Positions 47,202 to 58,849 of a stretch of 64,000 nt of DNA are shown piece after piece. The notes under the pieces are model-generated. The model saw nothing but the letters and a program-made list of their open reading frames with translations. It ran no database searches and was not told the DNA's origin. Within the stretch, counting starts at the first letter, position 1; each line of letters begins with the position of its first letter. The stretch is from Flavobacterium humidisoli. GTDB taxonomy: Bacteria > Bacteroidota > Bacteroidia > Flavobacteriales > Flavobacteriaceae. The position numbers and the translations under genes are program-made. The DNA lies in contig NZ_CP096829.1 in NCBI RefSeq assembly GCF_023272795.1, forward strand, positions 2,418,001-2,482,000. The letters run 5' to 3'.

Positions 47202-47864
47202 ATGAAAAATTACACTAAGTTATTTAATCTCATTCTTTTAATAGCAGCTTCTGCAGTTTACAGTCAGGGCGCTAAGTCTATTCGTGTTAACCTCTATGGT
47301 GCTTATACTTTTGAGGACAGTTTCGATTCTTATTATGATTATGGAAATTATTATCAAGGCCAATTACAGGATGGATTTCAATATGGTATTGGAGCTGAAT
47401 TTGAAGTTCGGCCAAATTCGTTTATTGAAATATTATATTTAAGAGAGGATACTAATGCTCCAACGCAATATTATGACGGAGGTATTTTTGATAAATATGC
47501 TGATTTTGATGTTGCAATGAATTATGTTTTGGTCGGTGGAACCCGAAGTTTTAGAAAACCGGGCTCTGCTATTGAAGGATTTGGGGGCTTTATGGCAGGA
47601 TTAGGTGTTTTAAGTATTCAAAATCCTGAAACTAATAAATCGAATTCTACAACAAAATTAGCATGGGGATTAAAAGGGGGGGCTACGATCTGGGCTTCTA
47701 AAAAAGTTGGTATAAAACTTCAAGCTCAGCTTTTATCTATTACACAGTCAATTGGCGGTGGATTCTACTATGGAACTGGCGGAGCAGGTGCTGGTGTTAG
47801 TAGCTATTCGTCACTATATCAATTCACATTAGGTGGAGGACTGGTTTTTGAGCTAGGAAAATAA
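47202..47864 (+). CDS. Outer-membrane beta-barrel protein
   Basis: 220 residues with a signal peptide (KNYTKLFNLILLIAASAVYSQ). The mature chain alternates aromatic and polar residues in strand-like stretches (SIRVNLYGAYTFEDSF, FQYGIGAEFEVRP, FIEILYLRED) and ends with LYQFTLGGGLVFELGK, a typical barrel-closing strand. This is the common small outer-membrane barrel of Bacteroidota. No catalytic motif. Function unknown beyond outer-membrane location. Confidence 0.75.
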   Translation: MKNYTKLFNLILLIAASAVYSQGAKSIRVNLYGAYTFEDSFDSYYDYGNYYQGQLQDGFQYGIGAEFEVRPNSFIEILYLREDTNAPTQYYDGGIFDKYADFDVAMNYVLVGGTRSFRKPGSAIEGFGGFMAGLGVLSIQNPETNKSNSTTKLAWGLKGGATIWASKKVGIKLQAQLLSITQSIGGGFYYGTGGAGAGVSSYSSLYQFTLGGGLVFELGK

Positions 47865-48562
47865 ATCTTATCTTTAACTGCATCAATCATAATGTATATT
47901 CAAATGAAAACTATGATCATTTAAAAAAGGAGAGCACTGCTTTTTTGCTTTTATTGAGTCACTTTAGTATTAATGCTCTCTTTTTTGCACATATTTTTAT
48001 ACTAGGGAGTTCCTGCATAAGGAACTCTTTCGTTTATTATTATATTAAAGGAACTTTAGTTCTTTTTTATGAGATAAGTTTTTTAGTGGAAATTTACCTG
48101 CTAAAAAGTTTTTTTTAGTAGGTGCATGCTTAGCTTATTCTGTTGGTTCATTGCTGTGACGGTTTTGTCTTTTTATGAAGCAGGGCGGACAAAAACGATT
48201 AAACTTTAAAGTTTTGAATTGGCTAGACAGACTCTAAGTGGAATTGTGGTTGTGGAATTGCAGCTAAAAAGTGGAGTCTTTTTAGCTGCAATTCCATCTA
48301 TAGCTTGCGCTTTCTTTAATGGAAAATATTTTGACTCGAAATCATCTTCCCCAAATCATTTTGCTCCTAATGTCTATTGCTATTTTGTTAATAAATAATA
48401 AATAATCTATTCTGCCACTTATATTGCGCCAACTTCCTTTTATTGCATGAAATGTAATAAGTATTTGGTATTGATTAATTTTTCGGGATGTAATGCTACT
48501 TTAGTATGAAGAAATTATTCTAAATCTATTTACAAAATTTAAGCAATAAAAAAGTACAAGAT
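47865..48562. other. Intergenic region with several hairpins
   Basis: Contains two short terminator-like hairpins (48007-48027 GAGTTCC..GGAACTC, and about 48046-48068). It also holds a perfect 19-bp hairpin at 48253-48271 with 48278-48296 (core GGAATTGCAGCTAAAAAG, 6-nt loop TGGAGT). The last is not followed by a T-run. No gene is seen. Confidence 0.5.
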
Positions 48563-49063
48563 ATGTCAAAAGAAGCAAAAATGATGTTTTGGGTCGAATC
48601 AGAATTGCAAACTAAGTTTTTTAATATCGCTTTTCTGGAAGATCGCTCTGCTGCCGAAGTGCTCCGTGAATTTATGAAATCCTATATTAACCAATCGTAC
48701 CAGCACAACAACAACAATCCTGTAGATACCCCGCCTGTAAATACCAACCTTATAAACGATCTTACTCCCGATCCCGAATATAGGTATAATGAGAATGGTA
48801 TCAGCCCGAAAAAGCCATCTGATGAAGCATTGGAGTTAGCACGCCGAATTATCAACGGTGAAATTGATCTTCCTGAGTTTGTTCAGACGAAACACATTCC
48901 AGAACCAGTTACTGATAATAACAATAAAGAGGAATGTAAAAGTATTGTTAGCCCTTCAGTTGCACCTATCAATCTTGGCTATAAGCCGTCTAAGGAAGAA
49001 TTAGAGCAAGCCCGTCGATTCTTAAACGGTGAAATCAAAGTGTCGGAATTTATTATCAAGTAA
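48563..49063 (+). CDS. Ribbon-helix-helix (CopG-like) protein with duplicated tail motif
   Basis: 166 residues. The N terminus (MMFWVESELQTKFFNIAFLE, then DRSAAEVLREFMKSYI) fits a ribbon-helix-helix DNA-binding domain. A Asn/Pro-rich linker follows. The C-terminal half has two related units, KPSDEALELARRIINGEIDL (about 94-113) and KPSKEELEQARRFLNGEIKV (about 142-161). Known: such proteins often serve as antitoxins whose tail wraps the toxin. No toxin gene lies next to it, so it is an orphan or a regulator. Its tail repeats are the notable feature. Confidence 0.65.
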   Translation: MSKEAKMMFWVESELQTKFFNIAFLEDRSAAEVLREFMKSYINQSYQHNNNNPVDTPPVNTNLINDLTPDPEYRYNENGISPKKPSDEALELARRIINGEIDLPEFVQTKHIPEPVTDNNNKEECKSIVSPSVAPINLGYKPSKEELEQARRFLNGEIKVSEFIIK

Positions 49064-49609
49064 ATTCTGTTAATGTAAAATAAGTTGGCATTCAAATGAT
49101 ATTGTACAATTCAATGTGTCTGTTGAGCATTAATTAAAAAAGCATATATCACGTCAATGTCAGGCATATTAATTTATTCACTCTAATACATGAATGTTTT
49201 GACTAGTCTAAAAGTCCAAATTAGTTTGAAGACGCACTTTTGTATTTATATATCTATTTGCAATCGTCAACATTTTTGTTTGCCTTCTTATTTTAAAATT
49301 CTGAATTATCTAAACCCAGAATCTAAATTATATTATTATAGTCTATATTTAGCGCTAATTCAAAGAGAGGGTCTCCAATTTTCTATAGGAAAGCAATTAT
49401 TATTGATGATGGGATTTTTTCAATAAATTTGAAATTCAATTGTAAATAAGTTCGAAATTAAAACACTTAAACCATGATAAAAAAAAATCTATTGTTGTTA
49501 TTAGTTGCATTATCGAAATGAATCATATTTTTAAATTAGTTGAATAAAAATTGAGTATTCAGATTTTGAAAATAACGATGAAAATATAATTGTTTACTAA
49601 CGATAATGA
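49064..49609. other. AT-rich gap with possible signal-peptide remnant
   Basis: No real gene. A 15-codon frame at 49474-49521 (MIKKNLLLLLVALSK then stop) resembles the start of a signal peptide and could be the remains of a lost exported-protein gene. Confidence 0.3.
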
Positions 49610-50041
49610 ATGATGAATATGGCAAAATCCTTACTATTTGATGCGGAAACAGAAGAAGTAGGCGAAATCTGTAAAGCACTGGGTCATCCTGCTAGAGTTC
49701 AGATTATGACTCTTCTGTGGAAAAAAAACAAAAGGACATGTGGTGAAATCGTTGATTTGATTCCTTTGGCACAATCTACAATATCCAAACATTTGCTAGA
49801 ACTAAAAAAAGCAAATTTAGTTACTATTCACTATAAAGGAAAGAAGACTATTTATTCTATTGAGGTAAATACGATTAATGTTCTAAAAAATTATTTAAAA
49901 AGCTACCTTTCAACGATTGAAATTCCTGAAGAAAAAAAATCGACTGTTTTAACCACCACTTATAGAGTCAGAGGAAGAAATAGTCATTTTAAACAATATA
50001 ACTATCAATTTCCTCATAAAAATCAAAACAGTAGAGTTTAA
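49610..50041 (+). CDS. ArsR-family transcriptional regulator
   Basis: 143 residues; ATG codons at 49610, 49613 and 49619 are all possible starts. The winged helix is clear: EICKALGHPARVQIMTLL, then TCGEIVDLIPLAQSTISKHL (recognition helix) and LLELKKANLVTIHYKGKKTIY (wing). The classical metal-binding ELCVCD box is absent, so it probably senses something else. No partner gene is adjacent: a long non-coding gap follows and an AT-rich gap precedes. Confidence 0.85.
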   Translation: MMNMAKSLLFDAETEEVGEICKALGHPARVQIMTLLWKKNKRTCGEIVDLIPLAQSTISKHLLELKKANLVTIHYKGKKTIYSIEVNTINVLKNYLKSYLSTIEIPEEKKSTVLTTTYRVRGRNSHFKQYNYQFPHKNQNSRV

Positions 50042-51108
50042 AGAGAAGAAAATAATTAACGATCAGAAATAAGTTATTGATATAAAATTTAATATCAAAC
50101 TATAACAGTACTTTATGCTTCATAGCAACTAGTTGCCTGTAAAGGTTGTAACTTTACATGGGCTTACAGCAAAAAGTCGGACATTTTTTTAATCTCGCAC
50201 AAATTCTTACCATAAATTATCCTTGTTTTGTTCTCCATATTTATATGAAAACTGATTTGTTGATTCTCTTGAAATAAGCTCGCTAATAAAGTGTGCATCT
50301 CCTTCAAGCAGACACCATTTCAATAAAATATCTTTCACGGTTGTATTTTGCCGAGAATAAATGAGTTATTGAGCTTTTAAACATGAGACTTCATTGAGAT
50401 TTTTAAGTATTTCAGCTCATCAGAAGAAAAAGTTCCCCTGAATTAAATCTTTCATAAATAAAATAAACTGGAGGAAATTTTGCATTTGAAGACCAATATT
50501 TGAATGCGCTATATAAGGCTTTTATTCTTTTTTATTAGAAGAAATACCGTTTAAAATGTTTCTTGAAAGTTCGTATTCTGCTTACCAATATAAAATATTC
50601 GTACCCGGTTGTTGACCAGAAATACTTCTTTGAAGAAGAGTAATCTAAAGGTTATTTCCAGCTAAAACGTAGTCAGGATTATCCCTTGTTCAGAATCGTC
50701 CAAATGGAGGTTTATACATATTTAGGAATACTTTAATCTTTAAGGTTTTAAAACTAATAGAAATGAACGCGACAGAACATAGTTATTCAAAAATCTAATT
50801 TTTTTCAGATAATGTATTTTAAATTAAGATTTACCTTAGTTATGTTGAGGTTGAAGAAATAATGAAAATTAGGGGATTGCCTATGTAGAGTACCATTATC
50901 TAATGCCGGTTTTATAAGTTTACACCTTTCATTTAGTCAGAGAGGGAGAAGAGAAAAGCCAGAGTGGTGAAGAGCTGGTAATTGATTGAGACTTACATTA
51001 AAATAAAAGCTAAGTGGTGTTATTTGGATAGAGAAGTATATAAATTACGAAATACCGCGGACTTTACATTGAGTGGAAAAAGACAGAGAACTGAGCGCTC
51101 AGGCATTT
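50042..51108. other. Non-coding gap
   Basis: About 1.07 kb with no credible ORF, RNA gene or repeat that I can support. It separates the ArsR gene from the truncated amidohydrolase copy. Confidence 0.4.
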
Positions 51109-51468
51109 CTAATTAAAGCAAAATTGGCACCCTGACCATCCCGAGGCCGTAAAACCAACATTAAGAAAATTGCTATGGGCATCTAAAAATGCCGGGAGCA
51201 TCGTTTTTCCTTTCAGATCTACCATAATGTGTCCAGATCCTGCTTGCTTCATGGCTTCTTCTTCCTTGCCTACAAATAGTATTTTTCCGTCTTTAACTAC
51301 AATCGCCTGGGCATAAGTGGGCTTTTTTCCTTCCATGGTGATGATGTCTCCATTGTAATAAACGGCAGTTTTATTGCCTGAACTTTGATCTGTCAACAGT
51401 TTTTCGTCTTTTTTGCAGGAGACCATCAACATTGCAAATGCCAATATTGATAAGATTGAATTTTTCAT
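51109..51468 (-). pseudogene. N-terminal fragment of duplicated amidohydrolase
   Basis: Encodes the lipoprotein start and first 100 or so residues of the gene at 38515-40253, nearly identical up to the metal-site region. There the copy has DAHSNF where the parent has DAHSHF, so a metal ligand is lost. A deletion and frameshift then give a short tail (GWSGCQFCFN). The remaining ~460 codons are absent. It is a dead remnant downstream of DUF1254 copy 2. Confidence 0.9.
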
Positions 51469-52521
51469 AAGCTTATTATTTAATTAAAAAAATAAATCAT
51501 TTGATTTTTATGGTTTTACTTCTACTAATTCCGGGCATTTCCAAGTTCCATTCAAAATTTCTTTGTGAGGCCTGTAGAGTCTAATCATATAATTCCATCC
51601 CTTCATGATATATAAAAAATTTGGCTGGTTGGGATCTCCTCCAAAATGTATGGTTACGCTGCCATCAGGATTCTTCTTGGATGTTATCGAATTGAAATTA
51701 TAGCTATTGTATTTGTTTACTTCATAGTATCCTTTTTCATTGTATAAAGAAACAGACCAAAAAGCATCAACAGGAACATCTTTCAGGGTTAGGGTATAAG
51801 CAGTTGCACCATCATCTTTAGGTGGATTTAAATTAAGATAAATAGCATCTTTTTCTGGATTTCCACCGTAACCTCCTGCTGTTCCTAACAGTTGTCGTAC
51901 TTGGGTTACTTCCCATTCTGTGCCAAAAGCGGCTTTACTGTTAGGTAAATCTTTGGCCAATGCCAAAAGTAAATTACGCGTTTTTGTAAGGCTCTCTTCA
52001 TCCCAATCGGGAATTTCCAACTTGCCCGTACTTGCCTGTTTGACAACAATGGATTCTTGTATTGCTGTGACTATTTTATTGTCTTCGGGACTATTGGGGT
52101 CTGCCAAAGTTCTGACGGTTATATGAATAAATCGAGTGCCAACATTTTCCCTGGTCAAGGTATAATTGCCCGGTTCATAAAATACCCGGATATAGGAATC
52201 TTCATTGATAACCATCATCGATACAAAACGCCCTTTGGTGTCGGGTATGGTAATGTTAAGGGGTGAGCTGAGATCAAAAATTCCATAAGAATACCTCGTG
52301 TCACGATTGGTACGGATTATGGATTGATGATTAACATCTGCCGGGCCGCTGTTGTGGCATAATTTACCAAAGCACCCGTCATTTGTTTTGATTTTGAAAT
52401 AGTTATCAGTTTCGGCGCGAACAAAATTATCGATTGTTACTTTTTGTTTTCCATTGGGCAGCGTAATTGGATCAAACAGCTTTTCGGTGTTCTTTTTGGG
52501 TGGTTTGCAAAAGGTGTTAAT
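51173..52521. repeat. 1,349-bp near-identical duplication, copy 2
   Basis: Second copy of the tract at 39958-41306 (offset 11,215 bp). Its boundaries fall inside coding sequence: just before the DAHS(H/N)F codons on one side and near residue 36 of the DUF1254 protein on the other. This is what gene conversion between older paralogues would leave. Confidence 0.85.
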
Positions 52522-52629
52522 CGTTGTATTGAGCTTTTCAATATCTTTACTTTTTTTAGTATGCTGGCTGTAAATATTAGCGCTTAATATACTGCATAGT
52601 ACCAGAAAAGTTGATTTTATGGCTTTCAT
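51508..52629 (-). CDS. Exported DUF1254/DUF1214 protein, copy 2
   Basis: 373 residues, intact. The first ~36 residues, including the signal peptide (to SANIYSQ), differ clearly from copy 1. From INTFCKPPKK on, the proteins are the same except one Arg/Lys change. It lies between a dead amidohydrolase upstream and a truncated one downstream, so it is the only intact gene of this block. A pristine ORF amid decayed neighbours suggests either recent conversion from copy 1 or selection for this gene alone. Confidence 0.9.
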   Translation of the reverse strand: MKAIKSTFLVLCSILSANIYSQHTKKSKDIEKLNTTINTFCKPPKKNTEKLFDPITLPNGKQKVTIDNFVRAETDNYFKIKTNDGCFGKLCHNSGPADVNHQSIIRTNRDTRYSYGIFDLSSPLNITIPDTKGRFVSMMVINEDSYIRVFYEPGNYTLTRENVGTRFIHITVRTLADPNSPEDNKIVTAIQESIVVKQASTGKLEIPDWDEESLTKTRNLLLALAKDLPNSKAAFGTEWEVTQVRQLLGTAGGYGGNPEKDAIYLNLNPPKDDGATAYTLTLKDVPVDAFWSVSLYNEKGYYEVNKYNSYNFNSITSKKNPDGSVTIHFGGDPNQPNFLYIMKGWNYMIRLYRPHKEILNGTWKCPELVEVKP

Positions 52630-52749
52630 ATTTTCTGTTTTTTAAGCTGATCAAATTAACATTAGAATTCAAATTCCATATTTTTTTGGAATTAAATAAA
52701 ATGAACTCTGGAAGATTTAGATTTGCCAAACTTTATTATAGATTCCAAT

Positions 52750-54488
52750 TTATTGATAAGAATTTTCAAATCTTTTACGATGATATACAGTTGCAAGAAC
52801 TTTAATATCTTTGATTTTTATAGGGTCTATCTTCAAAGGGTTTTCGTCAAGAATAGTAAAATCTGCCGTTTTTCCTGTTTTTATAGAACCAATTTCATTC
52901 TCTAAATTCAAGGTTCTGGCAGCCGCGATCGTAATTCCTTACAAAGCCAAGTAAGGGGTAATCCGCTGGTCTTGCGAAAATTTACTGTTTTGAGATGTTA
53001 CTCTGTTAATCGCTGTCCATGCCAGAGTTAAGGGTTCAATAGGCGCCATAGCAAAATCCGAGTGGAAAGAAACGGGGACCCTTCGGCTGGTGAGCGATTT
53101 GATTCGCACTAAATTTTCGCCTCTTTCTCTGCCGAGTCCTTTTTCGGAGTATTTATCTGCCAAAGTCCACAAATAGTATGGGTTAACAGATGCTTTAATA
53201 CCTAAGTCTTTTATCTGATGTGCCTGTTTATTAGAGAAGCAGCCCATGTGATGCAGGGTAACTCTATGGTCTTTGCGGGGATTTCTTTTTTCATTCTCAG
53301 CCGCATAATCCAGCACCTCTTGAATACCCTGGTCACCATTGGCGTGTACGTGAATTTTATAACCGGTATCCCAATAAAATTTTATCTGCTGCTGCAATAG
53401 ATTCAAAGGAGTCATCCATTCGCCCTGGTGTCCGTCGGTATAACCCCCTTCCATGCGCATCAATTGAGAATAGATTGCTCCATCCGAGAAGAGTTTTACC
53501 TGGTTGGGCAAAAAGATGATGTTAGCGGTATTGTATTTTGCAGGCAGTTCTTCCATAAATGCTTCTGCTTTTTCATTGCTGTTTCCTTTCATACCATACG
53601 ATTGTGTGCCGTTGGGAATGAGATAGACAGTATAAGGCGGTTTTTTGTCCATTTCTTTTTTTAGCAGACTATACTCTAGATCAAAATCAGAACTTGGAAA
53701 ACCAGGTTCGGCTACTGTTGTTATACCATTTCTCTGGATAAGCTGCGTCATCAAAGCTAAACCTTTTGAATATCTGGAAGGTACAATAAACCATCGTGCA
53801 ATTTTTGGAACCAGTCCTAAGCATCCGCCTTCAAAGAAGTGGCCCCTTTTCCATTCTACTTGAGGATTTCCTTTAAAGTCGGCTTCTTTTAAATGCATTA
53901 ATTCTATGCTTTATCGTTCAAAAAGACTTCGTGGAAGGAACGATGCAGTACGGCAATAGGTTTATCGGGAGAAATTTTGTTTAATATGTCCCGATTTAAA
54001 TCGCCGTGCCATAATTGGTGGTATCCCCAAACCCAATACACTTCACCTGCTTTAGCATTTTTTTGAATCGATACTGTGAGCGCTTTGATGTAAGGGTCGT
54101 GCCCTACAACGCCTTTTTTGATTCTTCTGGCAGTGTCCAGTCATATGGAGCAATAATTCGTTTGGCAGAATAGAAGCTGCAATGGAGGGATGTACGTGAG
54201 GCTCCACAAATCCGGGCGTCATTGTTTTTCCTTCTAAATCGACCCTATTATGTCCTTCTCCGGCTTGCTTCATCGCTTCATCTTTACTTCCTGTGAAAGT
54301 AATTTTTGCGTCTCTGACCACTACCGCTTCTGCATAATTGGCATTTTCGCATTCCATGGTTAGAATATCTCCGTTGTAATATACTATACTGAAAGGTGGT
54401 GTTTTGCCTGAATTGTCAGTTTTTTTTCTTCTTTTCGGCAAGAAATCATAACAATGGAAAAAACAACCAATAAAATCAAGTTTTTCAT
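52750..54488 (-). pseudogene. Amidohydrolase_3 lipoprotein relic (third paralogue)
   Basis: About 580 codons can be followed from the ATG at 54488 (MKNLILLVVFSIVMISC lipoprotein signal) to the TAA at 52750-52752, with several lesions. They are: an A8-tract frameshift near 54420; a shift after LPNE near 54145, where IIAPYDWTLPEESKK continues in another frame; a shift at about 53905 between NDKA and IELMHLKEAD; and an in-frame TAA near 52937 (PYLAL[stop]GITIAAART). Metal motifs EPHVHP, VHANGDQG and VSFHSDFAMAP are still readable. Closest in window to 41488-43236. Confidence 0.9.
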
Positions 54489-55327
54489 GTGTTTTCTAAA
54501 TTAGGTCATGCTTAATAATTATAACTGTAAATTTTGTTATTATCTTGTTATTTATCTAATTAATGGATTGAAAATCGGAAAGATATCTTAGTGTTTTTTG
54601 TTTTGCTAATACCTAAATGGACTTCTTTAATTAAGTTTAAAAGTAAGAATTTCCACTGCATATAAAAATGTTTCTTATCACTTTTCAAATTGATCAGGAT
54701 CATTTTTAATACTGTTATATTACTTTAATTTGTTTATTATCCTTTGTTTAAAGGAGCGAAAATTTGAATCTAAAAATGCTGAAGACCAATATTCATAGCT
54801 ACCGGTTATATAAAAAACTTAGTTTAACTTGCTTAGACATTCCAATGCTTTTTCGGGTGCGGCCATGCCGGACTCATATCACTGCATCATTTGTAATTTT
54901 CTATAGCCGAGCAGACGTTCTTTAGGAATGCCGGCAATCAATGATTCTGGTATGGGCTTACAGTGCTCTTCCAAAGAGGGGCGAAGGCTGCCAAAGAGCT
55001 CTATTTTGTTTTGGAAAACTGCACATTGGAGTGCAATTATTATAATTTTAATCAATACTCAGTTTTTTTTTTTTTAATACTATATGCACCTTTTTTTTCA
55101 CAAAGCTTCTATTGCACAAAAATAAATAGGTTTTGCGGCTCCATAAGCAGAAAATTGATCACCCTAAAACACCGGAACCTGTCTTTCAGCTTTACAATAA
55201 AAACTTAATCAATTTTTTATAGAGGAGTCGAATGTTACGGCTTTCCAACCACTTATTGGTTTTAGAATTTTGAAAAAATTATCGAGAATATTTTTACAAT
55301 GAAATTTAGATTTAAATTATTGATAAA
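54489..55327. other. Intergenic region upstream of the relic operon
   Basis: The first ~210 bp are homologous to 43237-43450, the corresponding upstream region of the paralogous operon. The remainder holds no gene; short frames around 54960-55208 are T-rich and not convincing. Confidence 0.45.
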
Positions 55328-56647
55328 ATGATATTAAAGAATAGTTATTTTAAAACCATTACGAATGCTCTTTTCTGCGGAAGTTTTTTTGCTGTTTCAA
55401 ACCTGTATGCGCAATGTGATGTAAATACCGTAAATAATGATTTTGAAGAGCCCTTAGTAAGTATTTCTGCTGAAATGGTTGCTCAAGCAAATGTTCCTGG
55501 ATGGAAAACTACTGCTCCGGATGGTATTATCGAATTTTGGAAAAATGGTTCTATGAATGGCACAGCATATTCAGGAAATCAATATATAGAGTTAAATGCA
55601 TATTTTCAGGCAGGTGTATATCAGGATTATGATTCCGCTAAAAATAAGCTGTTTAATTTTTCTTTTGCCCACAAAGGCAGAGCTGGAAGAGACGAAATGG
55701 TTCTAAAAGCTGGTCCTCCAGGAGGGCCATATACAATTATTACAACCGCATCAACTGATAATGTGGCATGGAAGGTTTACAGCGGAAATTATACTGTCCC
55801 CTTGAGCCAAAATACCACAAGATTTATTTTTGAAGCCATAAAATCCTTTACCAATGATCCGACAGTTGGTAATTTTTTGGATGCGATAAATTTTGCTTCA
55901 GCTTTAAAGGCTCCTATAGTATCAGGTGATCTAAACGTATGCTCTGGCAATTCGGCTACATTGAAAGCAGTTGGAGAAATTGATTCGGAAATTAAGTGGT
56001 TTGATTCACAGGGCAATATCCTGTATATTGGAGAAACTTTTATTACGCCAATTATAATTTCTGACACAAAATTTAAAGTGATGCAGATTAATTCAAAAGG
56101 ATGCCAGAGCAGTTTAGAGGATGTGGAAGTAAAATTAAAAATTAAAAAACAGATAATTGCTGATAATGCCTTTTCTATAAAGCAATTAAGTTCAGAATCA
56201 GGAATCGATCTAATCGTTGAAAGTACGAACTGGGAGAAAAAAGAGAATTTGTTTTATCAGCTGGATGATGGAGATTTTACTTCCTCGAATAAATTTTTTA
56301 ATGTACCGCCTGGTATTCATAAGGTTACAATACAATATAGCGGGAGCTGCGAGGATTATAATGAAAAAGTTTTGGTAATCCATTATCCCAGATTTTTCAC
56401 GCCCAATGGAGACGGATATAATGATATATGGGATATAACAAAATTTGAAAATATGCCTACTCTCAAAAATCTTTCGATTTTTGACAGATTTGGAAAACTG
56501 GTAAAAAAAAATAATTCTTACGGGATAGGATGGGATGGAAATTACAATGGGGTAGCAATGCCTTCAAGTGATTATTGGTTTATATTTGAATATACCCATG
56601 ATGGATCTTCAAAAATAATTAAATCACATTTTGCTTTAAAACGATAA
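55328..56647 (+). CDS. Secreted protein with T9SS type B (CHU_C) sorting domain
   Basis: 439 residues. The signal peptide ends at SNLYAQ. The N-terminal region is a jelly-roll-like domain (NDFEEPLVS, GNQYIELNAYFQAGVYQDY) of the kind that binds carbohydrate. About 200-270 is an Ig-like unit (LNVCSGNSATLKA). The C-terminal ~85 residues are a CHU_C/type B sorting domain: YPRFFTPNGDGYNDIWDI, LSIFDRFGKLVK, GWDGNYNG and SDYWFIFEY. Known: such domains direct secretion through the type IX system, with retention or release by partner SprF/PorP proteins. It stands alone with long non-coding flanks. Confidence 0.88.
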   Translation: MILKNSYFKTITNALFCGSFFAVSNLYAQCDVNTVNNDFEEPLVSISAEMVAQANVPGWKTTAPDGIIEFWKNGSMNGTAYSGNQYIELNAYFQAGVYQDYDSAKNKLFNFSFAHKGRAGRDEMVLKAGPPGGPYTIITTASTDNVAWKVYSGNYTVPLSQNTTRFIFEAIKSFTNDPTVGNFLDAINFASALKAPIVSGDLNVCSGNSATLKAVGEIDSEIKWFDSQGNILYIGETFITPIIISDTKFKVMQINSKGCQSSLEDVEVKLKIKKQIIADNAFSIKQLSSESGIDLIVESTNWEKKENLFYQLDDGDFTSSNKFFNVPPGIHKVTIQYSGSCEDYNEKVLVIHYPRFFTPNGDGYNDIWDITKFENMPTLKNLSIFDRFGKLVKKNNSYGIGWDGNYNGVAMPSSDYWFIFEYTHDGSSKIIKSHFALKR

Positions 56648-57740
<1,093 letters not shown>

Positions 57741-58526
57741 ATGATGTCTAGAAAAGTTAATGCATTATTGGTTGATGATGATTTGAAGAATTTAGAATTA
57801 TTGAAACATTTCTTAATTAAATTTTGTCCGCTTGTAAATATAATTGGCGAGGCTAACAATGTTAAAGATGCAATAGCATTGATTGAAAATTTGAATCCGG
57901 AACTAATTTATACCGATATCCAGCTAGATGATAAAAATGCCTTTGATGTACTTGATCAGATTAAAGTTAGTGGGATTGAAGTTATTTTTGTTACGGCTTA
58001 TAGCGAGTATGCCTTAAAGGCTTTGAAGTATAATGCACTTGACTATATTTTAAAGCCCCTTGCTATTGAGGATATTATTGTTGCTACAAATAAAGCTGTT
58101 TTTAAGCTTAATGAAAAGAAACGAATCAATAAATTGGTTTCAAGAAATGACGAAAAAATGCTTGCCAATATAGGTAGTGATGATAATGATGCGGTCAATG
58201 GTTCTTCTTATTTGGCAATCAGTTCTCTTAATAATATATTGATTATAAAAAAAGATGATATTTTGTATTGCAAATCCGAAGGGAGGTATACAATATTTTT
58301 TTTAAAAAACAAAATAGAACATGTTTCGTCAAAGAATCTGGGAGAGTATGAATTGATATTGAATAAAAAGTTTTTTTTAAGAATACATCATTCCTACATC
58401 GTAAATATAGATCATATTTTATGCATTAATAAAAAACAAGGCTACTATTGTGAAATGGTAGATGGTTCGTTGCTTCCAATTTCTAGGCGTAAAAAAGAAA
58501 ATTTATTGGTACTGTTAAAAATATAG
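57741..58526 (+). CDS. LytTR-family response regulator
   Basis: 261 residues. The receiver domain (about 6-120) has the acidic pocket VDDD (12-14), phospho-acceptor Asp59 in IYTDIQ, Thr85 in FVTAYS and Lys105 in ILKPL. After a linker, the C-terminal LytTR DNA-binding domain (about 160-258) has IIKKDDILYCKSEGRYTIF, FLRIHHSYIVNIDHI and LLPISRRKKENLL. No sensor kinase gene is adjacent, so the partner is encoded elsewhere. Known: LytTR regulators in Bacteroidota often control surface or extracellular factors; neighbours here are T9SS-secreted proteins. The upstream microsatellite could modulate expression. Confidence 0.92.
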   Translation: MMSRKVNALLVDDDLKNLELLKHFLIKFCPLVNIIGEANNVKDAIALIENLNPELIYTDIQLDDKNAFDVLDQIKVSGIEVIFVTAYSEYALKALKYNALDYILKPLAIEDIIVATNKAVFKLNEKKRINKLVSRNDEKMLANIGSDDNDAVNGSSYLAISSLNNILIIKKDDILYCKSEGRYTIFFLKNKIEHVSSKNLGEYELILNKKFFLRIHHSYIVNIDHILCINKKQGYYCEMVDGSLLPISRRKKENLLVLLKI

Positions 58527-58849
58527 TTTCCTGGATGGGTTGGCTTAGTATGGAGAAACGGTTTAGGCCCAGGTCTAGGCCTTAGGTATAAAAAGGAATT
58601 ATGGACGCAGTGCAATTAAGTTTAAGTGCGCAAAAAGGAAATCTAAAAATCAAGTCCTGCAGTGCAATTAAAGTATCAGCTTAAAAAAAATCAAAGTGGA
58701 TCGTGATATTCTAGCCATAGGTACCCTTTCTAAGGGAGCCAATATTTTGTCTTTTTTATAAGATAATGAAAAAAATATATCTGCCTTAAAGGACGTGCCT
58801 TATTTTATCTAGGTTTAACAGGTGTAAAGAAGGGTCTGGCGTCTTTCGG

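Noticed and set aside
49190..49426. 78-codon ORF upstream of the ArsR gene
   Set aside because: Random-looking composition with no domain or conserved feature; treated as non-coding.
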